A stretch of DNA of 64,000 bases. Source: Natronospirillum operosum. Its GTDB lineage: Bacteria > Pseudomonadota > Gammaproteobacteria > Pseudomonadales > Natronospirillaceae. The stretch's first letter is position 1, and every line of letters starts with the position of its first letter. Shown in pieces: positions 43,559 through 54,186 of this stretch. Below the pieces are notes generated by a model that saw only the letters and a program-made list of their open reading frames with translations, ran no database searches and was not told the DNA's origin. The stretch is taken from the NCBI RefSeq assembly GCF_004768465.1, contig NZ_SRMF01000001.1:186001-250000 (forward strand), in the 5' to 3' direction. A program made the translations under genes and the position numbers.

Positions 43559-44158
43559 ATGCTGTTTCGGAAGGAGTTTCTCGAAGGCATTCGCACAGGT
43601 GCAGTTACACTGGCTTTCCGGCGCTGGCGGCGGCCATCCGTTCGATCCGGGGGCACGCTGCTTACGCCTGTCGGGCAACTCCATATTGTGTCTGTTGAGC
43701 CGGTGGCCCTCAACCGGATATCGGCAGCAGATGCCCGCCGTGCCGGGTACGAGTCGAGGGAAAAGTTGCTGGATGAACTGCAACGTCGGCCGGACGGCGA
43801 GATCTACCGCATTGAACTCGGATCATTGCTTCCAGACCCCCGAATTGCGCTGCGCGAAACCTCTGAAGTTGCGGAGGCTGAATACGAGGCTCTGCGGCAC
43901 AGGTTGAGACGATTGGATGCACGAGCCTCAGAGGGAGCATGGACACTTCGTACATTGGAAGCGCTGAGTTCCCATCCGGGAGTTCGCGCGGGAGAGCTGT
44001 GCGGCCTTGTTGGCCTGGAGAAAGAGCGCTTCAAACTCAACGTGAGGAAACTGAAGAACCTCGGGCTTACCGAAAGCCTTGGGACCGGGTACCGTTTATC
44101 GCCCCGGGGTGAGGCATTGCTCAGCCTCCTGCGTTCGGATACAGGCAATGCCCCTTGA
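43559..44158 (+). CDS. ASCH-like domain protein with C-terminal winged helix
   Basis: A 199-residue protein. Residues 1-100 (MLFRKEFLEGIRTGAVTLAFRRWRRPSVRSGGTLLTPVG...VEPVALNRISAADARRAGYES...YRIELG) match the ASCH/PUA-like fold that binds RNA or modified nucleosides. Residues about 125-195 (ALSSHPGVRAGELCGLVGLEKERFKLNVRKLKNLGLTESLGTGYRLSPRGEALL) form a winged-helix module. The pairing suggests a nucleotide- or RNA-responsive regulator. CGGAG is nine bases before the ATG. Confidence 0.7.
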   Translation: MLFRKEFLEGIRTGAVTLAFRRWRRPSVRSGGTLLTPVGQLHIVSVEPVALNRISAADARRAGYESREKLLDELQRRPDGEIYRIELGSLLPDPRIALRETSEVAEAEYEALRHRLRRLDARASEGAWTLRTLEALSSHPGVRAGELCGLVGLEKERFKLNVRKLKNLGLTESLGTGYRLSPRGEALLSLLRSDTGNAP

Positions 44159-44184
44159 CAGTTGGTCCGTCTGACCCGTGACGC

Positions 44185-44509
44185 TCAGGACTTGCCAGCG
44201 GTAAACCCTCCATCTACGAGCAGGTTGGCACCGGTGACAAAACTGGCTTCATCTTCCAGAGCCAGTGTTCGCGTCATGTTGACCACAGCGCCCTTGGCGG
44301 CCGAGTAGGCGGCTGTCCCTGACTGGCCGAACACGCCGAGGATGGACGCACAGTTCACGATACTGCCGCTGCGCTTCCTGTTCATCCGAACTGTCGGCAA
44401 GGTCTGCTATCACGGCATTGGCGCCTTCCTCCAGAGCCCGTTCCACGGAATCCAGACCAATACCGCTGGCCCCGCCGGTTATCAGTACGACCTTGTCTTG
44501 GAGTCTCAT
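44185..44509 (-). pseudogene. Short-chain dehydrogenase remnant with internal deletions
   Basis: The N-terminal part reads MRLQDKVVLITGGASGIGLD, the NAD-binding TGxxxGIG start of an SDR. After about 45 residues a frame change leads to GSIVNCASILGVFGQSGTAAYSAAKGAVVNMTRTLALED (catalytic Ser, Tyr and Lys of the YxxxK motif), then directly EASFVTGANLLVDGGFTAGKS, the family C-terminus. About 108 codons remain of the usual 250, so two segments have been lost and a frameshift has occurred. The locus is a dead copy. Confidence 0.75.
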
Positions 44510-44645
44510 GATGGAGTACCTCGTTGGTTGTCACTCTTTCATGGTATGACGATTGCTCTGATCAAATAATGACCTGAATCAAGGTTGTGTGATCGGCAGG
44601 GACTATTGCAGGATGCTGACGCGACAGCAGCACACTGGCTCCAGA

Positions 44646-45014
44646 ATGAGAAAGTTGGGCAGGAAGGCACGCCAGCGCACTGATGAGCAGCTGGCCGAGC
44701 GCGAGCAGGCGGTGTTGCAGGCCACGGCGTTTGACTGGGAGGCCATCAAGCCGGCGCTGTCTGATGCGGCAGAACAGCAATTGCTGATGGAGGCGGTCGC
44801 CGCTGCCACGGCCCGCAACGAGAGTGTGGGGCAGGTGGTGGAGCGGCTGAAGAAATTGGGCGAGAAGGGAGAGGAACTGGCCGAGCTACCAACTTTATTA
44901 CCCGAGCAGGCGCCAGAAATCGGCCGCCCTGTCGGCGCTGGTGGAGCTGTTGAGGTACTCACCGCAGAACCGGATTCATGCCGATGGGTAAGAAAGGGTA
45001 TAAAAGGGGCCTGA
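44646..45014 (+). CDS. Copy of the MRKLGRK small-protein family, C-terminus replaced
   Basis: The first about 75 residues (MRKLGRKARQRTDEQLAERE, LQATAFDWEAIKPALSDAAEQQLLMEAVAAATARNESVGQVVERLKKLG) are about 80 percent identical to the gene at 59096. After EKGEE the sequence diverges into an unrelated tail of 45 residues, ending inside a terminator-like hairpin. So it looks like a partial duplication with a foreign 3' end; whether it is expressed is unknown. The ribosome site is poor. Family function is unknown. Confidence 0.5.
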   Translation: MRKLGRKARQRTDEQLAEREQAVLQATAFDWEAIKPALSDAAEQQLLMEAVAAATARNESVGQVVERLKKLGEKGEELAELPTLLPEQAPEIGRPVGAGGAVEVLTAEPDSCRWVRKGIKGA

Positions 45015-45028
45015 CCCTTTTTCCTTTT
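45002..45028 (+). terminator. Terminator-like hairpin with T-rich tail
   Basis: AAAAGGG (45002-45008), loop GCCTGA, CCCTTTT (45015-45021) and TCCTTTT form a seven-base-pair stem followed by a T-rich run on the plus strand. It would end transcription of the preceding small gene and isolate the DUF3291 gene that starts 30 bp later. Confidence 0.5.
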
Positions 45029-45058
45029 ACAGTCGTTTAACAAGGAGAGCGACAAACC

Positions 45059-45535
45059 GTGAGTAAATACCAACTTGCCCAACTCAACATCGCCCGCTTG
45101 CTGGCGCCTCTGGACTCGCCGCAGTTGGCGGATTTTGTCGCCAACCTGGACCGAATCAATGCCCTGGCGGAAAGCTCTCCGGGCTTTGTCTGGCGCCTGC
45201 AGACGGAAGAAGGCGACGCCACCAGCATCGACTACTTCGGTGACGACAAGATCGTCAACATGTCTGTCTGGGAGTCCATCGAAGCCCTGCATGATTACGT
45301 GTACCGGTCGGCACATGTTGAAGTGCTGCGGCGCAAGAAAGAGTGGTTCCATACCATGGCCGAAGCCCACATGGTGCTCTGGTGGGTGCCTGCCGGGCAT
45401 TTGCCCTCCATAGAAGAGGCCGCCGTGAAGCTGGCGCTGTTCAATGAGCAGGGCCCGACCGAGCAGGCGTTCAGCTTCAAGCAGCCCTTCCCGGCACCAG
45501 TCGGTACCGTAGGAGCTCGCCCCGCGAGCGATTAG
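45059..45535 (+). CDS. DUF3291-family protein
   Basis: A 158-residue protein starting with GTG (AAGGAG seven bases upstream). The family pattern is clear: MSKYQLAQLNIARLLAPLDSPQLADFVANLDRINALAESSPGFVWRLQ, VNMSVWESIEALHDYVYRSAHVEVLRRKKEWF and MVLWWVPAGHLPSIEEAAVKLALF. The ferredoxin-like fold resembles small monooxygenases. Its last eight codons and stop come from the REP-like repeat at 45505-45532, so the C-terminus was probably rewritten by insertion of that repeat. Confidence 0.85.
   Translation: MSKYQLAQLNIARLLAPLDSPQLADFVANLDRINALAESSPGFVWRLQTEEGDATSIDYFGDDKIVNMSVWESIEALHDYVYRSAHVEVLRRKKEWFHTMAEAHMVLWWVPAGHLPSIEEAAVKLALFNEQGPTEQAFSFKQPFPAPVGTVGARPASD
45505..45532. repeat. REP-like palindromic repeat, copy 1
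   Basis: A 28-bp repeat (begins TACCGTAGGAGC, ends GCGAGCGAT), identical to 45549-45576. The centre GCTCGC-CCC-GCGAGC is a six-base-pair palindrome. It resembles the short palindromic REP elements common in gammaproteobacteria. Confidence 0.75.
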
Positions 45536-45548
45536 TCCGCAACCACCC

Positions 45549-45576
45549 TACCGTAGGAGCTCGCCCCGCGAGCGAT
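45549..45576. repeat. REP-like palindromic repeat, copy 2
   Basis: An identical second copy of the repeat at 45505-45532, separated by 16 bp. The pair sits between the DUF3291 gene and the WYL regulator, a typical intergenic position. Confidence 0.75.
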
Positions 45577-45672
45577 GAACATTTGGCCAGAGGCTGGCCT
45601 GCAACAATGCCCGGCACTCACCCTGAAACCCCTGTGCTACACTGAACCGAGTAGCCCAAGGAGCGGATGCAG

Positions 45673-46491
45673 ATGCAGAAGCAAGACCCTCAGTTCTGGT
45701 TTATCGAACTGCTGGCCTGGTGGGAAGGCCGTATCAACACCCGACCCCTGATGCGTTACTTCGGTCAGTCCCGCCAGAGTGCCAGTGCTCATATTCAGCG
45801 GTACCGTGAGTCTCACCCGGATGCTCTCAACTACCACCCCCGCCACAAAGCCTACGAACCCACAGATACCTTCAAACCGCATTACCTCTCAGGTGATGTC
45901 AGCGAATATCTGAACTGGGTCACCGGCATAGCTCCGGCACCGCCCGACAACCAGATCAACCACGAAAGCATCCAGCATCCGCCCCGCCAGATCAGCCCTC
46001 AGGTCATACGTCCTCTGGTGTCGGCCGTGCGCGAAAACAGACGGCTTGACGTTGAATACCTCTCAGTCACCAGCGCCGACACCGACGGCCGGGTGATCGC
46101 TCCGCATACCCTGGTCAACACTGGCCTGAGGTGGCATGTGAGAGCCTTCTGCGAGCGCAGCAAGGCCTATCGGGATTTTGTGCTCAGCCGTTTTCGCGGC
46201 CAGCCGGAACTGATGGACCGCAGCGACCACACCGCCGAACAGGACACCGCCTGGAACACCAGGGTTCAACTCGCCATCGAACCTGACCCGCGCCTGAGTC
46301 AAGCCAAACGACAGGTCATCGAAAACGACTACCGGATGCAAAACGGCACCCTGATCATCACCACCCGAGCTGCTCTGGCCCAGTACACCCTGCAGGACAT
46401 GCAGGTCAGCACCAAAACCCTGGATGGCAACCCGGAAGCCCAGCAGCTCGTGCTGGCCAATTATGACGAGGTGAAGGAATGGCTGTTTTGA
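45673..46491 (+). CDS. WYL-domain transcriptional regulator of the cas locus
   Basis: A 272-residue protein. The N-terminal winged HTH (PQFWFIELLAWWEGRINTRPLMRYFGQSRQSASAHIQRYRESHPDALNYHPRHKAYEP) is followed by a WYL domain (IRPLVSAVRENRRLDVEYLSVTSADTDGRVIAPHTLVNTGLRWHVRAFCERSKAYRDFVLSRFRG) and a WCX-type end. The layout matches CapW-like regulators of defence loci. It lies directly upstream of cas3, so control of the type I-C operon is likely; WYL domains may sense nucleic acid. ATGs at 45667 and 45673 are both possible; the second has better spacing to AAGGAG. Confidence 0.85.
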   Translation: MQKQDPQFWFIELLAWWEGRINTRPLMRYFGQSRQSASAHIQRYRESHPDALNYHPRHKAYEPTDTFKPHYLSGDVSEYLNWVTGIAPAPPDNQINHESIQHPPRQISPQVIRPLVSAVRENRRLDVEYLSVTSADTDGRVIAPHTLVNTGLRWHVRAFCERSKAYRDFVLSRFRGQPELMDRSDHTAEQDTAWNTRVQLAIEPDPRLSQAKRQVIENDYRMQNGTLIITTRAALAQYTLQDMQVSTKTLDGNPEAQQLVLANYDEVKEWLF

Positions 46492-46515
46492 AGCCGGATG
46501 TGTCAAAGGAGTTTA

Positions 46516-46533
46516 CCTGTGCGAATGCACAGG
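46516..46533. promoter_or_regulatory. Candidate WYL-regulator operator upstream of cas3
   Basis: CCTGTGC-GAAT-GCACAGG is a perfect 7-bp inverted repeat with a four-base centre, 76 bp before the cas3 start. A lone half-site CCTGTGC also occurs at 45631-45637, overlapping the TACACT -10-like region before the WYL gene. Both suit binding by the dimeric WYL regulator. This is inference from position and symmetry. Confidence 0.5.
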
Positions 46534-46608
46534 GTTGTGGTGTTCAAAGGGAAGTCTATTGTGGTTCAAAGCACTTTGGTAAACGGCAGCAACAAACAGG
46601 GCCAAGTA

Positions 46609-48843
46609 ATGGGTGACGATAAGCTCACAACATTTTATGCGCACTCAGCAGATGAAAGCTCACAGGAGGACTGGCATCTGCTGGCTGACCATCTAATGGA
46701 AACTGGCAGGTTGGCTGGAGAGTTCTCCAGTCACTTTGGTGCTTCGGGCCTGGCTGAGCCAACTGGCCGTTTGCATGATGTCGGCAAATACACACCAAAC
46801 TTCCAGAGAAAGCTTTACGGCGAGAGCCTGCGCGTTGATCACTCGACCCGGGGGGCCCAGATTGCGGTTGAGCGTTTTGGTCAGTTGGGCAAGTTGATGG
46901 CTTATGGCATTGCCGGCCATCATGCAGGTCTTGCGAACGGTCGGGATAGCGGGGCACGAACGCCGCTGCAGGCGCGCCTGAAAGATGACGACTTGCCACC
47001 ACTTGATCCTGCCTGGGAGGATGAGATCGCTCTTGGCGAGCAGTTGAATTTGCCGGATCACTTTATACCCAAAGCTGGGAGAGAGCACTTTCAGTTGTCT
47101 GTGTTGGGCAGAATGCTGTTTTCCAGCCTGGTCGACGCAGACTTCAGAGATACAGAGCATTTTTATGCTCAGGTGGAAGGGCAAGCCAAGGATAGAACAG
47201 GCTTCCCGTCACTGGAGGCGCTTAGAGAGGAACTGAGCAAGACTCTGTATACGTTCAAGGCCGACTCGGAAGTCAACAGTCTGCGGGCTCGCATTCTGGA
47301 ACACGGTAAGGAAAAAGCGGCTCTTGAGCCTGGTCTGTTCTCCCTGACCGTCCCAACCGGTGGTGGAAAAACGCTGTCCTCCCTGTCATTCGCGCTGGAT
47401 CATGCGATCCGTCATGGCCAGCGCCGGGTCATCTATGTGATTCCGTTTACCAGCATTGTGGAACAGAACGCTGCAGTATTCCGTAACGCGCTGGGTCCGC
47501 TGGGTGAGACGGCCGTGCTCGAACACCACAGTACCTATCAGGACAACCCGGCCAAGAGCCCGGAATCTGCAGCCAAGCTCAGGCTGGCAATGGAGAACTG
47601 GGAAGCCCCCATCGTTGTGACAACAGCGGTTCAGTTCTTTGAGAGCCTGTTTGCTGACCGGCCGTCCAGATGCCGAAAGCTGCACAACATCGCCAACAGT
47701 GTGGTCATTCTGGATGAGGCCCAGACGCTGCCGCTGCCATTGTTGCGGCCCTGTGTCGCTGTCATGGACGAGCTGGCGCTGAACTATAGGACCTCGGTTG
47801 TGCTTTGTACTGCCACCCAACCGGCCCTGAAAGCTCAGGATGAGTTCAAGGGCGGTCTGGAGAATGTCAGGGAACTGGCTCCTGACCCACTTCAACTGTA
47901 CGACGCTCTGAAACGCGTTCAGTTGAAGCATGTCGGCCCAATGTCGGATGAGGATATTGCCGAGGCGATGCTACAGCGTGAACAAGCGCTGTGTATCGTC
48001 AACAATCGACGACATGCCCGCTCTCTGTTCGAACGTATCAGGGGTGAGCCAGGCGCATACCACCTGACGACACTGATGTGTGCCAAGCATCGAAGCAAGG
48101 TGTTGGCGGAGGTTCGCGAGGAGCTTGAAGCCGGCAGGCCTTGCCGCCTTGTATCCACGTCTCTTATAGAGGCAGGTGTCGATGTGGATTTCCCGATCGT
48201 ATTGCGCGCCGAAACCGGCCTCGACTCCATTGCCCAGGCCGCTGGCCGTTGCAACCGGGAAGGCAAGCGAGCGCTGGCTGACAGTGAAGTGCTGGTATTC
48301 ACAGTCAGTGAGGAGTGGCCAACGCCAACTGAGTTGACCCAGTACGCCCAGGCTGCACGGTCCATCTTTAGGCAGTTCCCTGACGATCCGATGTCACTGA
48401 AAGCCATCAATGCCTATTTCCGGGAGCTCTATTGGCAGAAAGGGGATCAGGAGCTAGACCGGCATCAACTGCTCGAAAGAGTGAAAGCAGGGCAGCTCGA
48501 CAATATCCCCTACGAGTGGATGGCCGAGAATTTCCGCATGATCGAGAGCGCCATGATTCCCATCATCATTCCCTTCGATGAAGTGGCTACAGGCGCTTTG
48601 AAAGACCTGGCTTATGCAGACAAGGTCGGTGGTATCCCTCGCAAGCTGCAGCCCTACCTGGTGCAGATACCGGAGCAGGGCTACAAGGCGCTCAAAAGTG
48701 TCGGAGCAATTCAGGCAGTTAATAAACACAATTTTGGCGAGCAGTTTATGACCCTGGTCAACAACAACATTTATAGCGACCAGTATGGTTTGAGTTGGGA
48801 TGACCCGGCTTTCATCAGGTCAGAAAATCTGATCTTTTCCTAA
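46609..48843 (+). CDS. cas3: Cas3 nuclease-helicase (type I-C)
   Basis: A 744-residue protein. The N-terminal HD nuclease has YAHSADES, GRLHDVGKYTPNFQ (HD near residue 57) and AGHHAGL. The helicase has Walker A PTGGGKT near residue 250, ILDEAQTLP (DEAQ box near 369), ATQPAL (motif III) and AAGRCNREGKR (motif VI). It degrades DNA marked by the type I-C complex. The start at 46609 matches the family N-terminus; the open frame from 46498 covers the operator palindrome. The stop codon overlaps the site targeted by the pseudo-guide at 49114. Confidence 0.95.
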   Translation: MGDDKLTTFYAHSADESSQEDWHLLADHLMETGRLAGEFSSHFGASGLAEPTGRLHDVGKYTPNFQRKLYGESLRVDHSTRGAQIAVERFGQLGKLMAYGIAGHHAGLANGRDSGARTPLQARLKDDDLPPLDPAWEDEIALGEQLNLPDHFIPKAGREHFQLSVLGRMLFSSLVDADFRDTEHFYAQVEGQAKDRTGFPSLEALREELSKTLYTFKADSEVNSLRARILEHGKEKAALEPGLFSLTVPTGGGKTLSSLSFALDHAIRHGQRRVIYVIPFTSIVEQNAAVFRNALGPLGETAVLEHHSTYQDNPAKSPESAAKLRLAMENWEAPIVVTTAVQFFESLFADRPSRCRKLHNIANSVVILDEAQTLPLPLLRPCVAVMDELALNYRTSVVLCTATQPALKAQDEFKGGLENVRELAPDPLQLYDALKRVQLKHVGPMSDEDIAEAMLQREQALCIVNNRRHARSLFERIRGEPGAYHLTTLMCAKHRSKVLAEVREELEAGRPCRLVSTSLIEAGVDVDFPIVLRAETGLDSIAQAAGRCNREGKRALADSEVLVFTVSEEWPTPTELTQYAQAARSIFRQFPDDPMSLKAINAYFRELYWQKGDQELDRHQLLERVKAGQLDNIPYEWMAENFRMIESAMIPIIIPFDEVATGALKDLAYADKVGGIPRKLQPYLVQIPEQGYKALKSVGAIQAVNKHNFGEQFMTLVNNNIYSDQYGLSWDDPAFIRSENLIFS

Positions 48844-48855
48844 TAGTACTATGAA
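48826..48855 (-). promoter_or_regulatory. Predicted target site of the pseudo-guide RNA
   Basis: On the minus strand TTC (48855-48853) is the canonical type I-C PAM, followed by ATAGTACTATTAG (48852-48840). This agrees with the first 13 positions of the pseudo-spacer at 49114 (ATAGTTCTATTTG) except at 6 and 12, the two positions that type I guides flip out. Similarity fades afterwards, as expected for binding without cleavage. The site ends 8 bp before the -35 of the internal promoter, so bound Cascade could block transcription. Confidence 0.75.
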
Positions 48856-48863
48856 GATAAAAA

Positions 48864-48891
48864 TTGCAAATTGCTTTCTGTTGTTTATAAT
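48864..48891 (+). promoter_or_regulatory. Internal promoter between cas3 and cas5c
   Basis: TTGCAA (48864-48869), 16-bp spacer and a perfect TATAAT (48886-48891), in A/T-rich DNA unlike its neighbours. Expected start of transcription is near 48898, 27 bp before the small membrane-peptide ORF. It could express the peptide, the guide and possibly cas5c to cas2 separately from cas3. Confidence 0.65.
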
Positions 48892-48924
48892 TTGTGCTGT
48901 TCGCGCAATGCAGAGGGCAGGGTT

Positions 48925-49095
48925 ATGGCGGAATCAAAGCAGCCGAAAGGCCAGGAGGAGGAGAGTTCAAGCGTTACCTTGAAGCTGAATCTGGTGCTTG
49001 AGTTGAAGCGGAAGACCAAGCGAACCTATGTTGGTTTTGTGCTAGTTGTCATCTCGATCCCGCCAATCGTTATTTTCAGCAATCTTTGGTGGTGA
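48925..49095 (+). CDS. Small single-pass membrane peptide, candidate CreT-like toxin
   Basis: A 56-residue peptide (MAESKQPKGQEEESSSVTLK...). It has a charged N-terminal half, a basic stretch ELKRKTKRT, one hydrophobic segment YVGFVLVVISIPPIVIF, and an aromatic end SNLWW. It has its own promoter (48864-48891) and a weak ribosome site (GGCAGGG). Such a gene is not part of the standard type I-C operon. Size and topology resemble membrane-depolarising toxins of type I toxin-antitoxin systems. Position between the promoter and the pseudo-guide suggests that Cascade represses it. An RNA toxin or a non-toxic accessory peptide cannot be excluded. Confidence 0.55.
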   Translation: MAESKQPKGQEEESSSVTLKLNLVLELKRKTKRTYVGFVLVVISIPPIVIFSNLWW

Positions 49096-49100
49096 AGAGA

Positions 49101-51660
<2,560 letters not shown>

Positions 51661-51664
<4 letters not shown>

Positions 51665-52542
51665 ACCCCATAACCAATCGATACGAGTTCGTGTTTCTGT
51701 TTGATGTGGCCAACGGCAACCCGAATGGTGATCCGGATGCCGGCAACCTGCCCCGCATCGACCCGGAAACCAATCAGGGGCTGGTTACTGATGTGTGCCT
51801 GAAGCGCAAGATCAGAAACTACGTCAGTCTCGAAAAAGAAGACAGCCCCGGATTTGCCATCTACATGCAGGAAAAGGCGGTGCTCAACAATCAGCACAAG
51901 AAAGCTTATGAAGCGCTGTCGATAAAGCCGGAGGACAACAAGCTGCCGAAGGAGGAAGCCAAGGCGCGTGAGTTGACGCAATGGATGTGCAAGAACTTCT
52001 TTGATGTGCGGACTTTTGGTGCGGTCATGACCACCAAGGTCAACAGTGGTCAGGTCCGCGGCCCGGTTCAACTGGCGTTTGCGAGTTCTATCGACCCCGT
52101 CGTTCCAATGGAGGTGTCCATCACCCGCATGGCGGTGACCACAGAGGCTGAGGCCGAGAAACAAAGTGGTGACAACCGGACCATGGGTAGAAAACACATT
52201 GTGCCCTATGGTCTGTACCGGGCCCATGGTTTCATCTCTGCAAAACTTGCCGAGCGGACAGGCTTTGGTGAAGAGGACTTGGATCTGGTGTGGCGCTCAT
52301 TGATCAACATGTTCGAGCATGACCGCTCGGCTGCCCGAGGTGAAATGTCGGCTCGCAAGCTGATTGTCTTCAAGCATGACAACCCGATGGGCAATGCACC
52401 GGCACATCTGCTGTTTGATGCGGTCAAGGTGAAGCGTGTTGAAGGTGAAGAAGACACGCCAGCCCGCAGTTTCTCTGACTATGAGGTAAGCGTGGATTCA
52501 GAGTCTGTTCCGCAGGGCGTCAGTGTCGAAGAGAAGCTGTAG
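51661..52542 (+). CDS. cas7c: Cas7c (Csd2), backbone subunit of type I-C Cascade
   Basis: A 293-residue protein. It has [50 protein letters not shown], the signature of the Csd2/Cas7 RAMP fold. It also has [35 protein letters not shown] and [17 protein letters not shown]. Several copies coat the crRNA in Cascade. It is 9 bp from cas4. Confidence 0.95.
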
Positions 52543-52551
52543 AGGCGTTGC

Positions 52552-53166
52552 ATGGACGAGGTTCTGGCTATATCTGCTCTGCAGCACTATGCGTATTGCC
52601 CAAGGCAGTATGCGCTGATTCATGTGGAGCAGGTATGGTCAGAGAATCGCTACACCGCCGAGGGCCGGATACTGCATAAACGAGTAGATTCGACCGAGCC
52701 TGAGCAACGTGGCGATACTCGGTTTGAAAGAGGGGTGAGCGTATTATCCAAAACGCTGGGGCTCACCGGTAAACTCGATCTGCTGGAAATCAAGTCCGGC
52801 AACCCACCCCGATATACGCCGGTCGAGTACAAGCGGGGCAAACCCAAAACAGAGGACTGGGACCGAGTTCAACTATGTGCTCAGGCACTTTGCATTGAAG
52901 AAATGCGAAATGTCGATGTGGCAGAAGGCGCGATCTGGTACTGGGAAGTCAGGCAGCGGGTTATTGTGGAAATTGACGCCAGGCTGCGCGAGATAACAAC
53001 GGAAGTAATCGGCAACGCCCGTAGCCTTCTGTCGGAAGGAGTCACACCACCGCCAACCCGGCACAAGAAACTCTGCCGGGCTTGTTCACTGGCCGATATC
53101 TGTCAACCGCAGCGCTTTCGCGCAGATCGCTCTGGCGACTACATAACCAGGCTGTTCGAAGAATGA
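52552..53166 (+). CDS. cas4: Cas4 adaptation exonuclease
   Basis: A 204-residue RecB-family nuclease. HYAYCPRQYALIHVEQVWSEN has the first iron-sulfur cysteine and a metal-binding His; GKLDLLEIKSGNPPRYTPVEYKRGKPK holds the Asp/Glu/Lys active site. RHKKLCRACSLADICQPQRF provides the other three cysteines for a 4Fe-4S cluster. It trims and orients new spacers with Cas1-Cas2 by PAM. The stop overlaps the cas1 start by 4 bp. Confidence 0.95.
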   Translation: MDEVLAISALQHYAYCPRQYALIHVEQVWSENRYTAEGRILHKRVDSTEPEQRGDTRFERGVSVLSKTLGLTGKLDLLEIKSGNPPRYTPVEYKRGKPKTEDWDRVQLCAQALCIEEMRNVDVAEGAIWYWEVRQRVIVEIDARLREITTEVIGNARSLLSEGVTPPPTRHKKLCRACSLADICQPQRFRADRSGDYITRLFEE

Positions 53167-54185
53167 AGAAATTGCTGAACACGCTGTTCATCGCCCGCCA
53201 GGAGACATACCTCCACAAGGAGCGGGAAACAATAGTGATAAAACAGGGTGATGAGAAACTGGCGCAGTTTCCAGCGTTGTCACTCGGAGGCGTAATGTGT
53301 TTCGGGCGTGTTTCAGTCTCACCGTTTCTGATGGGCTATTTTGCGGAGCAGGGCATAGGGCTGGCCTTTTATACACAGTATGGTCGGTTTCTGGCCCGTG
53401 TACAGGGGCCAGAAAACGGCAACGTACTGCTGCGCCGCGAACAGTATCGCTGGGCTGACGACCCGGCCAAATCCGCCCAAGTTGCCCGTCTGTCTGTTGC
53501 TGCTAAAGTGGCAAACTCCCGCGCTATTCTTCAGCGCGAAAAACGAAATCATGGCGACAGTGAATCGGAGCAGCTTGCAAAGGCAATCGACAAGCTGGCG
53601 GTCAACCTGAGGCGAGTTCGGCACAGCACAAGTGTCGAGGAAGCCATGGGCATGGAAGGCGACGCAGCTGCCACCTATTTTGGTGTGTTTGATGTCTTGT
53701 TGCGCGGCTCGGGGTTTGCCTTTGGCGGCCGGGTCAGGCGACCGCCCACTGATCCGGTCAATGCACTGTTGTCTTTTGTTTATTCATTGATTACACAGGA
53801 ATGCGCGTCGGCCCTTCAAGGAGTCGGCTTGGACCCCTATGTCGGCTTCCTACATAAAGATCGCCCCGGTCGCACCAGCCTGGCACTCGACCTGTTGGAA
53901 GAGTTCCGGGCTTCCTGGGCTGACCGACTCGTGCTGACGCTGGTGAACAGAAGGCAGGTCCAGTTAAAAGACTTTGTGACAGAAGCATCGGGCGCAGTAA
54001 GGCTGAAAGATGAGCCCCGCAAGAAAGTCCTGACTGCCTACCAGGAACGCAAACAGGAAGAGGTGAAACACCCCTATCTCGATGAGCAGGTACCGATCGG
54101 CTTGCTGCCGCACTGCCAGGCCATGTTGCTGGCCCGGCACTTGCGAGGAGATACCGAGTTTTACACGCCCTACGTGGTGAAATGA
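53163..54185 (+). CDS. cas1: Cas1 integrase (type I-C)
   Basis: A 340-residue protein, typical of I-C Cas1. It starts MKKLLNTLFIARQETYLHKERETIVI and has SLGGVMCFGRVSVSPFLMGYFAEQGIGLAFYTQYGRFLARVQG. The catalytic region is MGMEGDAAATYFGVFD (Glu), with GLDPYVGFLHKDRPGRTSLALDLLEEFR (His, Asp/Glu). It integrates spacers with Cas2. Start is fixed by the ATGA overlap with cas4; the open frame from 53082 lies inside cas4. Confidence 0.95.
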   Translation: MKKLLNTLFIARQETYLHKERETIVIKQGDEKLAQFPALSLGGVMCFGRVSVSPFLMGYFAEQGIGLAFYTQYGRFLARVQGPENGNVLLRREQYRWADDPAKSAQVARLSVAAKVANSRAILQREKRNHGDSESEQLAKAIDKLAVNLRRVRHSTSVEEAMGMEGDAAATYFGVFDVLLRGSGFAFGGRVRRPPTDPVNALLSFVYSLITQECASALQGVGLDPYVGFLHKDRPGRTSLALDLLEEFRASWADRLVLTLVNRRQVQLKDFVTEASGAVRLKDEPRKKVLTAYQERKQEEVKHPYLDEQVPIGLLPHCQAMLLARHLRGDTEFYTPYVVK

Positions 54186-54186
54186 T

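Noticed and set aside
48840-48853. The pseudo-spacer seed paired to the plus-strand copy of ATAGTACTAT
   Set aside because: The core is palindromic, so both strands match, but the plus strand has CTA before it, while the minus strand has the canonical TTC and matches also at positions 11 and 13.
53082-53162. Upstream extension of cas1 to 53082
   Set aside because: It lies inside cas4, and the ATGA overlap at 53163 gives the normal Cas1 N-terminus MKKLLNT.
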